64,000 bases of DNA from Myroides guanonis (GCF_900114085.1 NZ_FORU01000013.1:1-64000); one strand, 5' to 3'; positions 25,201 to 34,348 are shown, counted from the first letter of the stretch. Notes: generated by a model from the letters alone, not told the origin. Translations and numbers: made by a program.

Positions 25201-27060
25201 TTACTCTTCTATTTTTGCAGCTAATTCGAACCAACGTTCTTCTTTAGTCTCCATTTCTTTTAAAACTTTTTCTAATTCTTTAGAGTTTTTTTCTATTGCT
25301 TCCTCACTTAAACTCACATCTAAAAACTTCGCTTCAATAGTTTCTTTCTTTCTCTCCAAATCCTTAATATCTCTTTCTAATCTTTGATATTCTTTCTGTT
25401 CATTAAAGTTCAATCCACCTTTTTTCACCTGATTATCCTTCCAGTTAACCTTTTCCTTAGGTTCTTCCTTTTCAGGTTCAATACTATCTTCATAAGCTCT
25501 AAAGTCAGAATAGTTTCCTGGAAAGTCTTCAATTACCCCTTCTCCTCTAAACACAAATAAATGGTCAACAATTTTGTCCATAAAATAACGGTCGTGTGAA
25601 ACAACTAACAAACAACCTGGATAATCAAGTAAGAAACTCTCCAAAACATTTAGAGTGACAATATCTAAATCGTTGGTTGGCTCATCCAGTATTAGGAAAT
25701 TAGGGTTTTGAATTAGCACTGTACATAAATATAACCTCTTTAATTCTCCACCACTCAATTTCTCTACGAAATCATATTGCTTTTTTCTATCAAATAAAAA
25801 ACGTTCTAACAGTTGTGCCGCCGATATCATTCTTCCCTTAGTCAACGGAATTTGCTCACCATATTCCTTAATAATATCGATGACTTTTTGTCCTGGCTTA
25901 GGATTGATACCACTTTGAGTGTAGTAACCAATTTTTATAGTTTCTCCTACTACTACTTTTCCACTATCAGGTGCTAAAGATTGAGCAAGTATATTTAGAT
26001 AGGTTGATTTTCCAGTTCCGTTTTTTCCAATAATTCCAATACGTTCTCCTTTATTGAAAGTATAACTGTAATTATCCAACATCACTCTATCCCCAAATTT
26101 CTTGGAAACTTTATGTAGCTCAATAATTTTGCTACCTATTCGCTCCATATTTATTTCAAGCTCTACTTGATGTTCAACTCTACGACTTTGTGCTTTTTCT
26201 TTTATTACATAAAAGTCATCTTGTCTTGATTTGGACTTAGTTGTACGCGCTTTAGGTTGTCTACGCATCCAGGACAATTCTTTTACAAATAAGTTTTGAG
26301 CTTTGTCAATACTCGCATTTTCTGCTGCAAGTCTCTCTTCCTTTTTTTCTAAGTAATATGAATAGTTCCCTTTATAAGTATATAACACACCATTGTCTAG
26401 TTCTACGATTTCATTACAAACTCTTTCTAAAAAGAAACGGTCATGGGTAACCATAAAAAGTGTAATATTCTCCTTAGCAAAATAATTTTCTAACCATTCA
26501 ATCATTTCTAAATCTAAATGATTCGTTGGTTCATCCAAAATCAATAAATCGGGTTTATTAATCAAGATAATTGCTAAAGCTAATCGCTTTTTCTGTCCTC
26601 CAGAAAGAAACTTTACTTTTAGCTTTAGGTCTTCCATTTTCAGTTTTGACAGAATCTGCTTATACTGTGTTTCAAAATCCCATGCATTATGAAGCTCCAT
26701 CTTTTCAAAAGCATCTTGGTATGCATCAGCATCTTCTGGATTTTCTAAAGCCTTCTCATATTGCTCAATCACATGTAGAATTGGGCTATCAGAAGCAAAA
26801 ATACTTTCTTCAATTGTTAGTTCATCTTGTAGACTAGGTTCTTGAGACAAAAATTCCATACGAATTCCCTTTCTCATGACTACCTGTCCTGAATCTGGTG
26901 AATCAGATCCTGTAAGAATTTTTAGAATTGTGGTTTTACCCGATCCATTCTTAGCGACAAAAGCCACTTTTTGATCTTTGTTAATTCCAAATGAGATGTT
27001 TTCGAATAACGTTCTTGCGCCAAACGACTTTGATATATTTTCAACTGATAAATAATTCAC
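25201..27060 (-). CDS. ABC-F family ATPase (Uup-like)
   Basis: 619 residues, soluble, with two tandem ABC domains and no membrane helices. First domain: Walker A AKNGSGKTT (about 36-44), signature LSGGQKKRL, Walker B LLILDEPTNHLD. Second: GKNGTGKST, LSGGELKRL, FLILDEPTNDLD. Between them lies a charged linker (SWMRRQPKARTTKSKSRQDDF), and the C terminus is a coiled coil (about 540-619), both typical of Uup. ABC-F proteins act on the ribosome or on DNA intermediates; Uup affects transposon excision and ribosome function in E. coli. Resistance-type activity is not indicated. Monocistronic. Confidence 0.92.
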   Translation of the reverse strand: MNYLSVENISKSFGARTLFENISFGINKDQKVAFVAKNGSGKTTILKILTGSDSPDSGQVVMRKGIRMEFLSQEPSLQDELTIEESIFASDSPILHVIEQYEKALENPEDADAYQDAFEKMELHNAWDFETQYKQILSKLKMEDLKLKVKFLSGGQKKRLALAIILINKPDLLILDEPTNHLDLEMIEWLENYFAKENITLFMVTHDRFFLERVCNEIVELDNGVLYTYKGNYSYYLEKKEERLAAENASIDKAQNLFVKELSWMRRQPKARTTKSKSRQDDFYVIKEKAQSRRVEHQVELEINMERIGSKIIELHKVSKKFGDRVMLDNYSYTFNKGERIGIIGKNGTGKSTYLNILAQSLAPDSGKVVVGETIKIGYYTQSGINPKPGQKVIDIIKEYGEQIPLTKGRMISAAQLLERFLFDRKKQYDFVEKLSGGELKRLYLCTVLIQNPNFLILDEPTNDLDIVTLNVLESFLLDYPGCLLVVSHDRYFMDKIVDHLFVFRGEGVIEDFPGNYSDFRAYEDSIEPEKEEPKEKVNWKDNQVKKGGLNFNEQKEYQRLERDIKDLERKKETIEAKFLDVSLSEEAIEKNSKELEKVLKEMETKEERWFELAAKIEE

Positions 27061-27077
27061 TATGCTTGAGTTTTCTA

Positions 27078-27085
27078 CAAAAATA
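27078..27085 (-). promoter_or_regulatory. -7 promoter box for ABC-F gene
   Basis: Minus-strand TATTTTTG, matching TANNTTTG, 18 bases before the start codon. Confidence 0.55.
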
Positions 27086-27129
27086 GTCTTTTATTTGGCA
27101 TTCTTGGTATTTCAACACATAACACCAAA

Positions 27130-27669
27130 TTAAGTAGATACTTCTTTAGGTCTTAGTTCAGTTGAAAAGAGCAATACATCTTCCGAATCATTAGGTAATC
27201 TAATAGTCCCTTTTAATTGTAAGCCTAATTTTTCTAACAAATTTCTAGATGCCGTATTTTCAGGCAATGTTATCCCGTTTAACTTATCTAATTTAAAATG
27301 ATTAATAGCTAGGTCCTTAATCTCAAGCGCAGCCTCATACATATAGCCTTTTCCTTCAAACTCTGGTAACATTGCAAAACCTATGTCAACACCATCTAAT
27401 CCTTCTCGTTTATAAATTCCACATGTTCCCATTTTTAAACCATCTTCCTTTCTAACTAACACATAATTTCCAAAACCACAAGCTTCCATCTGTGGAAGCA
27501 TTCTCACTTTTATATACTCTTTTGCTTGAATAACATTTTTGACGTCTCTATCTCCTATAAAACGAATCCATTTAGGAGTATTAAGTAACTCCAAAATAAA
27601 AGCAGCATCTTCAAGTGAGACTGCTATTAAGTATAACCTATTAGTTTCAAATTCTTTTAAAAGTGACAT
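27130..27669 (-). CDS. GNAT-family N-acetyltransferase (RimJ/RimL type)
   Basis: 179 residues. RimJ/L-like features are ETNRLYLIAVSLEDA at the N terminus, GTCGIYKREGLDGVDIGFAMLPEFEGKGYMYEA (the acetyl-CoA pyrophosphate loop, here E-G-K-G-Y-M), and NTASRNLLEKLGLQLKG, the conserved N-xx-S-xx-xxE-K-x-G-F element. The family acetylates protein N termini, antibiotics or small molecules; the substrate here cannot be told. It lies 69 bases upstream of the ABC-F gene on the same strand and may be independent. Confidence 0.88.
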   Translation of the reverse strand: MSLLKEFETNRLYLIAVSLEDAAFILELLNTPKWIRFIGDRDVKNVIQAKEYIKVRMLPQMEACGFGNYVLVRKEDGLKMGTCGIYKREGLDGVDIGFAMLPEFEGKGYMYEAALEIKDLAINHFKLDKLNGITLPENTASRNLLEKLGLQLKGTIRLPNDSEDVLLFSTELRPKEVST

Positions 27670-27764
27670 AGTATTAGTTTTAAATTTTAAATATACACAA
27701 AATCACCTTTCCTATTTCAAGGATTTATTTTTTTTAGCATACTCCCTGATACTGTGTCTTACTT

Positions 27765-28586
27765 CTAATCAATGAACTCAATTAATATTTTATTAAGCTC
27801 TTCTGCATGTGTAACATTCAATCCATGTGGTGCATTATCGATTATCTTATAGATGTTATTCTTTATCATCTTAGCAGCCTGATCACCAGAAGTTTCTATA
27901 GGCACAGTTTGATCTTTATTTCCATGTACAATTAATATTTTTAAAGAAATAGCTCCTAATTCTTTTCTAAAATCTGTAGTTGCCCAACTTTCCGCACATT
28001 TTAACGTAGCAATTGGTGAGGCTTGTGAGGCAATACTCCAATCAAAATCTAACTGTTCTTGAGATACCGTTTGATTGTCCTTAGTTACATTATAAAACGC
28101 ATTATGAAACCCTTTTAAGAAATGAAGTCTCTCTGTTTTTACAGAATTCAAAATACCTTCTAATATCTTTTTAGGTACTCCCTCTGGATTGTCCTCTTTC
28201 TGTCCAACCAATGGTATGATTGAAGATATTAAGGCTATTTTATCAATATTATTTTCTCCATATTTAGTTAAGTATCGTATTACCTCTCCCCCTCCCATTG
28301 AAAACCCAACTAATACTACTTTAGTTAAATCTAAATGCCCCATTAATTCATGTAAGTCTTCTGATAGCGAATCATAATCATATCCTTCATACGAGGCATC
28401 TGATTGTCCAAATCCTCTTCTATCATAAGTTATAACCCTATATCCCGCATCAACTAAACTTGAAACTTGAAACTCCCATGATTTTCCTGACAAAGGCCAC
28501 CCATGTATAAGTAATACTGGTTTTCCTTTACCATAATCACAATAATACAATTGAGTACTATCTCTTTTTGTTCTGAAATGTGTCAT
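27765..28586 (-). CDS. Alpha/beta hydrolase (chloroperoxidase/esterase-like)
   Basis: 273 residues from the ATG at 28586 (MTHFRTKRDSTQLYY). The frame reaches 28685, but the 33 added residues are hydrophobic and off-family. Features: oxyanion HGWPLSGKSWEFQ, nucleophile elbow GFSMGGGE (Ser), acid in HGNKDQTVP, and catalytic His in APHGLNVTH. This pattern fits the cofactor-free chloroperoxidase/aryl-esterase group. Substrate unknown. It is divergent from hmp, sharing the intergenic region that contains the palindrome at 28765. Confidence 0.9.
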   Translation of the reverse strand: MTHFRTKRDSTQLYYCDYGKGKPVLLIHGWPLSGKSWEFQVSSLVDAGYRVITYDRRGFGQSDASYEGYDYDSLSEDLHELMGHLDLTKVVLVGFSMGGGEVIRYLTKYGENNIDKIALISSIIPLVGQKEDNPEGVPKKILEGILNSVKTERLHFLKGFHNAFYNVTKDNQTVSQEQLDFDWSIASQASPIATLKCAESWATTDFRKELGAISLKILIVHGNKDQTVPIETSGDQAAKMIKNNIYKIIDNAPHGLNVTHAEELNKILIEFID

Positions 28587-28764
28587 AATTGTCTTTTTTA
28601 CATTAACAAGATAGTAAATAATCAATAGCCCCCTTGTTAAACATATGTTTACAAATAAAAAATCATTACAACAAAACCTCTTCAAATCATTATTTTAACA
28701 ACAACACCTTAATGGTCTTGATTTTTAAACTACCTATTTATTGCAGTAACTATTTCATCAATTC

Positions 28765-28782
28765 TTATGATTCTAATCATAA
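28765..28782. promoter_or_regulatory. CRP/FNR-type palindromic operator upstream of hmp
   Basis: TTATGAT-N4-ATCATAA is a perfect 7-bp inverted repeat with a 4-base spacer. It resembles FNR/DNR-type sites (TTGAT-N4-ATCAA). Its centre (28773.5) is about 41 bases before the transcription start predicted from the box at 28803-28810, the class II activator position. A repressor role is not excluded. Confidence 0.65.
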
Positions 28783-28802
28783 CTAAACAAAAGAGTCCTC
28801 GA

Positions 28803-28810
28803 TACTTTTG
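28803..28810 (+). promoter_or_regulatory. -7 promoter box for hmp
   Basis: TACTTTTG matches TANNTTTG. No -33 TTG is present at the proper distance; instead the palindrome at 28765-28782 occupies that area, consistent with activator dependence. The box is flanked by a direct repeat CTCGATA (28798 and 28812 region). Confidence 0.65.
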
Positions 28811-28876
28811 TACTCGATAATTTCACTGTAAAAGAGTTGAATAAATCAATATTTTAAAAAACTTAAACACACAATC

Positions 28877-30094
28877 ATGTTAACAGAAGATCATAAATCT
28901 ATCATTCTTATCACAGTTCCATTATTACGTGAAAATGGTGTAGTTCTAACAAAGCACTTTTACGAAAGAATGTTTTCACATCACCCAGAATTGAAGAATT
29001 TATTCAATATGGGAAATCAAAAAAGTGGAAAACAACAAACCGCTTTAGCTATGGCTGTTTTAGCATATGCAGAAAACATTTCGAATCCAGCTGTTTTAAT
29101 GCCAGCTGTTGATTTAATAGGTCATAAACACACTAGCTTACACATTCAACCCGAACAGTATGATATTGTAGGTGAACATCTATTGGCATCCATTAAAGAG
29201 GTACTAGGTGATGTTGCTTCTCCTGAAGTTATCGAAGCTTGGGGTCTAGCTTATGGGCAATTAGGTAATTTAATGATAGGTCATGAACGTTCTATTTACA
29301 CGCAAAAAGCAGCAACATTAGGTGGATGGGTTGGATGGAGAGATTTTGTTGTAAAAAGAAAAATGGAAGAATCTACCGAGATAACCTCTTTCTATCTCTA
29401 TCCTGTAGACGGAGAAGCTGTCGCATCACACAAACCTGGACAGTATTTAAGTATCCAAGTATTTCTTCCACAGTTGGATTTAATGCAAGCACGTCAATAT
29501 AGTATTTCATCGGCACCAAATAATGAATATTACAGAATCTCGGTTAAAAAAGAATTAGGAAATCAATCGGCTGATCATTTTGGTATGATTAGCAATCATT
29601 TACACAATGAGATAAATGAAGGGGACATGGTTCAATTAACCTCTCCTTCTGGGAACTTCATTTTGCAAGACAATGGTAAAAACAAGGTGTTTATCAGCGG
29701 TGGTATTGGACAAACACCACTTGTTTCAATGTTAGAAGCTTTAAATTTAAAAGAGAATGTAACTGAAAAACTAACTTGGATTCACGGTTGTAGAAATCAA
29801 GAAGTAATGGCTTTTAGCTCTAAACTTGAAAAATTTGAAGCGAACTGTGAAACACTTGAGAAATTTGTATTCTTCGATCAAGTAGAAAGTGAGAAATATT
29901 CTGAAAACATTCTAAAAGGAATCGTAGATTTAGATAGAATTCCTAATTGGGAATTAGACTTCAATGCAGATTACTACTTATGTGGTCCTGCTCCTTTTAT
30001 CGAAAAACAGGTTACTTATTTAAAAGAGCAAAACATTGCTATGAGTCAAATTTTCTTTGAAGAATTTGGCCCTCAATCTTTGCAACTAAACTAG
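28877..30094 (+). CDS. hmp: Flavohaemoglobin (nitric oxide dioxygenase)
   Basis: 405 residues with all three Hmp domains. The globin (1-137) has proximal haem ligand H85 in GHKHTSLHI. The FAD domain (about 150-260) has the RQYSISS flavin motif and GQYLSIQVF. The NAD domain has GGIGQTPLVSML and YYLCGPAPFIEKQ. It converts NO and O2 to nitrate in the cytosol using NAD(P)H, protecting against nitrosative stress. Length equals the family. Single gene with a palindromic operator and -7 box upstream and a strong hairpin downstream. Induction by NO or redox signals is expected from family knowledge and supported by the operator. Confidence 0.95.
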   Translation: MLTEDHKSIILITVPLLRENGVVLTKHFYERMFSHHPELKNLFNMGNQKSGKQQTALAMAVLAYAENISNPAVLMPAVDLIGHKHTSLHIQPEQYDIVGEHLLASIKEVLGDVASPEVIEAWGLAYGQLGNLMIGHERSIYTQKAATLGGWVGWRDFVVKRKMEESTEITSFYLYPVDGEAVASHKPGQYLSIQVFLPQLDLMQARQYSISSAPNNEYYRISVKKELGNQSADHFGMISNHLHNEINEGDMVQLTSPSGNFILQDNGKNKVFISGGIGQTPLVSMLEALNLKENVTEKLTWIHGCRNQEVMAFSSKLEKFEANCETLEKFVFFDQVESEKYSENILKGIVDLDRIPNWELDFNADYYLCGPAPFIEKQVTYLKEQNIAMSQIFFEEFGPQSLQLN

Positions 30095-30114
30095 ACTGTT
30101 TTTAGTCTTTTTTG

Positions 30115-30158
30115 AACAGAAATAGAAGCTTATTTAAATGAGCTTCTATTTCTGTTTA
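30115..30158 (+). terminator. Terminator after hmp
   Basis: A perfect 16-bp stem (30115-30130 with 30141-30156), core AGAAATAGAAGCT, ten-base loop. The tail is only moderately T-rich. Confidence 0.88.
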
Positions 30159-30234
30159 ATCTGCTTTCATTATTTGATTTGATAAATTTTCATTACCTTA
30201 ATAACATATTACCTAACTATTAAACCATCAGAAA

Positions 30235-30822
30235 ATGACGAATAAAGAGTTTGATATATTGTTAGAAAAAATCAGACAATGCAAAGTTTGTGAACCCCAC
30301 TTGCCTTTAGGTGCAAACCCCGTTATGAATGCAAGCATTAGTTCAAAAGTTATCATTATTGGTCAAGCACCAGGTATAAAAGTTCATCAAACTGGTATTC
30401 CATGGAATGATAAAAGTGGTGACCAACTAAGAAATTGGCTTGATGTTACCAGAGATTCATTTTATAATCCAGAAAACTTCGCAATTGTTCCAATGGGATT
30501 TTGTTACCCTGGTAAGGGAAAGAGTGGAGATTTGCCACCTCGCAAAGAATGTGCTCCTTTATGGCATCAACCTCTTCTAAAAGGTATTTCAGAAACTAAA
30601 TTAATATTGCTAATCGGAAATTATGCACAACGTTACTATCTGAAAGAACAAGTTCAAAAAACACTTACAGAAACAGTTTCAAATTTTGAAAATTACTTAC
30701 CTCTTTACTTCCCTCTTCCCCATCCTTCTCCAAGGAATTTTATTTGGCAGTCAAAAAACCCTTGGTTCACAGAAAAAGTACTTCCTGTATTAAAAGAACA
30801 AATTAAGATTATCGGGATTTAA
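30235..30822 (+). CDS. Uracil-DNA glycosylase superfamily protein
   Basis: 195 residues. The UDG-fold motifs are visible: GQAPGIKVHQTGIPWNDKSGDQLR (motif 1 GQAPG) and LPHPSPRNFIWQ (motif 2 HPSPRN). CKVCEPHLP near residues 16-24 has two cysteines but not the full four-cysteine set of family-4 Fe-S UDGs. It belongs to the group annotated as uracil-DNA glycosylase family protein, for which base specificity is not well defined. Probable base-excision repair role. Single gene. Confidence 0.85.
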   Translation: MTNKEFDILLEKIRQCKVCEPHLPLGANPVMNASISSKVIIIGQAPGIKVHQTGIPWNDKSGDQLRNWLDVTRDSFYNPENFAIVPMGFCYPGKGKSGDLPPRKECAPLWHQPLLKGISETKLILLIGNYAQRYYLKEQVQKTLTETVSNFENYLPLYFPLPHPSPRNFIWQSKNPWFTEKVLPVLKEQIKIIGI

Positions 30823-30984
30823 CAGACATTATATCTAGAAATAATTGTCATTATATCGTTGAAACTTTTTTAGGAGACATATCTATATTTTAATAGTCTA
30901 AATCGATTATTGTATTAGGTTTTACACCATTTTAAAACAACTCCTAAATCTAAAAAATTGACATAGCTAAGCAATGTTAATTTA

Positions 30985-30992
30985 TATTTTTG
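30985..30992 (+). promoter_or_regulatory. -7 promoter box for amidohydrolase operon
   Basis: TATTTTTG matches TANNTTTG; a TTG at 30958-30960 is 24 bases upstream, slightly longer than usual. The predicted leader of about 130 bases would begin with the 14-bp repeats. Confidence 0.5.
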
Positions 30993-31004
30993 AAAATTTA
31001 AATT

Positions 31005-31040
31005 AAATACGTACTTTTAAATACGTACTTTTAAATACGT
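31005..31040. repeat. 14-bp tandem repeat (two and a half copies)
   Basis: AAATACGTACTTTT occurs at 31005-31018 and 31019-31032, and a third partial copy starts at 31033 (AAATACGTA). Each unit contains the palindrome TACGTA. The position just after the predicted promoter suggests an operator or RNA leader element. Confidence 0.75.
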
Positions 31041-31125
31041 AACTTCTTTAAAAGAAACTGTTTTTGTTTAACGACGGTCAAAACTCGAACAGTAGTATCA
31101 AATAACTTTATATACTATAAATTCT

Positions 31126-32859
31126 ATGAGAAATATAACAAAATTATTACTGCTTATTTTTCCAATAGTATGGCTATTTAGCTGTGGACAATCCGATAAC
31201 AAAAAAGCAGATAATCAGAAAACACCTGACTCCCGTCTCTATTATAATGGTCATATTATAACTATGGAAACGGAAGAAGTTGAATACGTTGAATCAATCG
31301 TAGAGCAGAATGGGAAAATTGCATTTACTGGTTCACTTAAAGAAGCAGAAAAACTATTTACCAATAGTGAAAAAATAGATTTAAATGGTAAAACTTTATT
31401 ACCTGGATTTATAGACCCACACAGTCATTTTGGTATGGTTTCAAATACGATGGGACAAGTAAATTTAAACCCTCCACCTGTTGGTACAATCTCTAGTATT
31501 CCGGAGATAATTGAAGCTATTGAAAAGTTTAAAAACGAAAACGAAATAAAAGATGGAGATTGGATATTTGGTTGGGGATATGACGATAATCAGTTAAAAG
31601 AGAAACGTCACCCTAATAAAATGGATTTGGATGCCGCTTTCCCCAACAATCCTGTTTATCTACAACACACTAGTGGACATATGGGAGTAGCTAATTCCTT
31701 AGCTCTTAAAGCAATGAATGTATCAAAAGATACACCTAACCCTGAAGGAGGAAATATAGACAGAATCCCCAATACGAATGAACCAAATGGATTAGTACAA
31801 GAAACGGCCATGTATCCTTTTGTAGGAAATATGCTTCAAATACTTAGTTCAAAACAAGAAGTGTACTTTGAAAAGACTCAAAATTATTATGCGGAATATG
31901 GTATTACTACTGCCCAAGACGGAATGACAGACCGAAATACACTCCAATTTTTTCAAAAGCAAGCAGATGATGGCAAACTAAAAATAGATTTAATTGCATT
32001 GGCAGGTTATAGCGATTTAGATAAAAACTTGGCAGACTCTTCTATTCATTTCAAAAAGTATTCAAACGGCTTTAAAGTAGAAGGAACAAAAGTTATTGCG
32101 GACGGGTCTCCTCAAGGTAAAACAGCCTATTTCACAAAACCCTTTTTAACACCAACTCCTGGCTGTGCACATGATTGCAAAGGTCTCGCTAGTCTTTCAC
32201 AAGAATCTTTGAATACAATTTTCAAAACAGCTTATTATCATGATAATCAACTTTTCGTACACTGCAATGGAGACGCCTCTATTGATATGCTCCTTCAAGC
32301 TCATGAATATGCTTGTAAAGAACTTCAACAACCTTTAGACAAAGACAGAAGAACTATTGCTATTCATTCTCAGTTTGTTCGTCCTGACCAGTTAGAAATG
32401 TATAAAAAATATAAAATTGAACCTTCATTCTTTACAAATCATGCTTATTTCTGGGGAGATGTACATGTAGAAAACTTAGGAAAAGAAAGAGCTTTTTTCT
32501 TAAGTCCTATAGCTACTGCTGATAAAATGAAATTAAAATACACAAACCATTCAGATGCAACTGTAACACCAATTAATCCCTTATTTACAGTATGGACGGC
32601 AGTAAATCGTATTTCCAGAACCGGTAAAGTAATTGGGGAGAACGAAAGAGCAACTCCATATCAGGCTCTAAAAGCCATAACTACAAATGCAGCCTATGAG
32701 TTTTTTGATGAAGATTTAAAGGGTTCACTAAAAGTAGGAAAATTAGCAGATTTCGTACTCTTAGATAAAAATCCTATTACATTAAATCCTGCAGAGTTAA
32801 AAGAAATTAAAGTAATGGAAACTATTAAAGCAGGAAAAACAATATTTAAAAAACAATAA
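31126..32859 (+). CDS. Lipoprotein metal-dependent amidohydrolase (YtcJ-like)
   Basis: 577 residues. The signal peptide ends in WLFSCGQ, a lipobox with Cys about residue 20, so it is envelope-anchored. The amidohydrolase-3 fold is shown by LLPGFIDPHSHFG (H-x-H metal site), HTSGHMGVAN, FVHCNGDASID, YTNHSDATVTPINPLF and the C-terminal composite beta part GSLKVGKLADFVLLDKNPI. YtcJ-like enzymes hydrolyse amides, esters or carbamates; substrate unknown. It is 16 bases upstream of an SDR gene, so the two likely act on the same compound, which is inference. Confidence 0.9.
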   Translation: MRNITKLLLLIFPIVWLFSCGQSDNKKADNQKTPDSRLYYNGHIITMETEEVEYVESIVEQNGKIAFTGSLKEAEKLFTNSEKIDLNGKTLLPGFIDPHSHFGMVSNTMGQVNLNPPPVGTISSIPEIIEAIEKFKNENEIKDGDWIFGWGYDDNQLKEKRHPNKMDLDAAFPNNPVYLQHTSGHMGVANSLALKAMNVSKDTPNPEGGNIDRIPNTNEPNGLVQETAMYPFVGNMLQILSSKQEVYFEKTQNYYAEYGITTAQDGMTDRNTLQFFQKQADDGKLKIDLIALAGYSDLDKNLADSSIHFKKYSNGFKVEGTKVIADGSPQGKTAYFTKPFLTPTPGCAHDCKGLASLSQESLNTIFKTAYYHDNQLFVHCNGDASIDMLLQAHEYACKELQQPLDKDRRTIAIHSQFVRPDQLEMYKKYKIEPSFFTNHAYFWGDVHVENLGKERAFFLSPIATADKMKLKYTNHSDATVTPINPLFTVWTAVNRISRTGKVIGENERATPYQALKAITTNAAYEFFDEDLKGSLKVGKLADFVLLDKNPITLNPAELKEIKVMETIKAGKTIFKKQ

Positions 32860-32875
32860 ACTCTCGTCTCCTATT

Positions 32876-33649
32876 ATGAAAACATCAGAATTATTCAATT
32901 TAAAAGGAAAGACTGCTATAGTAACTGGCGGAGCAAATGGAATTGGAAAAGCTACTGCAATTATCTTAGCACAACACGGTGCTAATATAGCTATTGGAGA
33001 CTTTAACTTAGAAAACGCTCAGAAAACAGCTAAGGAAATTGAAGCCTTGGGTGTAAAAGCCATAGCAGTTTCGTGCAACGTTTTAAAGGATGAAGATTTA
33101 GTAAATCTTGTAGATACGACTATAAAAGAATTGGGAAGTATTCACATTCTAATAAATAACGCTGGAGGTGGTGGAGGAGGAAGAGAAAATCCTTTTAAAA
33201 TTTCGATAGATGCTATTAGACGTGATTATGAACTCAATGTTTTTAGTGGATGGAGGTTGTGTCAACTAGTAGTTCCTCACATGAAAAAAGTGGGATATGG
33301 GTCCATTGTTTTCACTACTTCTATGTCTAGTATTAATAGAAGTCCAAACATGAGTGGATATGGAGGATCAAAAGCAGCAGTTAATCATACAGTCGCCAAT
33401 TTAGCACATGATTTTGGACCTGAAGTTCGAATTAATGCTGTAGGACCTGGAGCAACTAGAACAGCTGCCCTTGAAAGTGTTCTAACTCCTGAAATCGAAA
33501 AAGCTATGCTTACTCATACACCAATAAAACGTTTAGGAAAAGTTGAAGACATAGCAGGAGCTATGTTGTATTTTGCCTCCCCTATTTCGGAGTGGGTAAG
33601 CGGACAAACTCTTTTTGTAAATGGTGGCGGTGAACAAACACTAGAATAA
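32876..33649 (+). CDS. Short-chain dehydrogenase/reductase
   Basis: 257-residue classical SDR. Cofactor loop TGGANGIG (18-25), D42 after the second strand (favouring NAD(H)), NNAG (94-97), and catalytic S149, Y162 and K166 (in SGYGGSK) are all intact. It ends VSGQTLFVNGGGEQ, normal for the family. Overall it resembles hydroxysteroid or 3-oxoacyl reductases, but specificity is not determined. Second gene of the amidohydrolase operon (16-base gap). Its stop is only 20 bases from the convergent exonuclease gene, with no clear terminator. Confidence 0.92.
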   Translation: MKTSELFNLKGKTAIVTGGANGIGKATAIILAQHGANIAIGDFNLENAQKTAKEIEALGVKAIAVSCNVLKDEDLVNLVDTTIKELGSIHILINNAGGGGGGRENPFKISIDAIRRDYELNVFSGWRLCQLVVPHMKKVGYGSIVFTTSMSSINRSPNMSGYGGSKAAVNHTVANLAHDFGPEVRINAVGPGATRTAALESVLTPEIEKAMLTHTPIKRLGKVEDIAGAMLYFASPISEWVSGQTLFVNGGGEQTLE

Positions 33650-33669
33650 AATCTATTTGAAGTAAACTT

Positions 33670-34161
33670 TTAAAATAATTCAATTGCTATGTGTGCGCAC
33701 GCTTCAGCATCAGCAAGTGCATTATGATGATTTTCCAAGTTAAAACCAAAATATCTAGATACAGTAGTTAATTTATGATTAGTCAATTCAGGTAGCTCCT
33801 TCTTCGCTTTCCTATAAGTACAATAGAAGGGATTGGTATGCAGAGGTAATCCATAAGCTTGCAATGTGGCTTTTAAACAACCTTCATCAAAAGCACTATT
33901 ATGAGCTACCATTGGGAGACCTTCTATTCGTTGAGAAATAATCTTCCATAATTCAGGAAATTCCGCTGCGTTTTCTGTATCTATTGAAGTGATTCCATGC
34001 ACTTGGATATTCCAATAACTATAAAAATTCGGAACTGGTTTTATTAGTGCATAGAACCTATCTACTATCTTATAATTCTCTACAAAAACCAACCCTACAC
34101 TACAAACACTAGTTCTATGTTGATTGGCTGTTTCAAAATCTATAGCAACAAATGAATCCAT
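33670..34161 (-). CDS. DnaQ-like 3'-5' exonuclease
   Basis: 163-residue single-domain DEDDh exonuclease. ExoI is D-F-E with D8 and E10 (IDFETAN), ExoII is HNSAFDEGCL, ExoIII is HNALADAEACA, with its final H and D both present. The protein is stand-alone, unlike DNA polymerase III epsilon, so it is probably a repair or RNA-processing exonuclease. A minus-strand promoter box lies 25 bases before the start. Confidence 0.92.
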   Translation of the reverse strand: MDSFVAIDFETANQHRTSVCSVGLVFVENYKIVDRFYALIKPVPNFYSYWNIQVHGITSIDTENAAEFPELWKIISQRIEGLPMVAHNSAFDEGCLKATLQAYGLPLHTNPFYCTYRKAKKELPELTNHKLTTVSRYFGFNLENHHNALADAEACAHIAIELF

Positions 34162-34185
34162 TCTTATAATTTTATTTCACTTTTA

Positions 34186-34193
34186 CAAAAGTA
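34186..34193 (-). promoter_or_regulatory. -7 promoter box for DnaQ-like exonuclease
   Basis: Minus-strand TACTTTTG, matching TANNTTTG, 25 bases before the start codon. Confidence 0.55.
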
Positions 34194-34348
34194 ACAGTAT
34201 ATTCAATGAAGAGAATACTTATCCTCATTAAATTTAGAGTCTGATATTTGTGTTCTAGTAAATAAATCAACCTCTAAACATTCTTGTCGCAATAGAAGTC
34301 TATAGAAACTCATCAAAATAGTCTAATTTTACACCAAATAGCAAAGAA

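Larger units (their letters stand above)
30823..31125. other. Intergenic region upstream of the amidohydrolase operon
   Basis: About 300 AT-rich bases. It holds a likely -7 box (30985-30992) and a tandem 14-bp repeat (31005-31040), described separately. No coding region seen. Confidence 0.6.

Noticed and set aside
25201..27060. ABC-F antibiotic-resistance protein
   Set aside because: The C-terminal coiled coil and linker are Uup-like, not typical of ribosome-protection resistance types.
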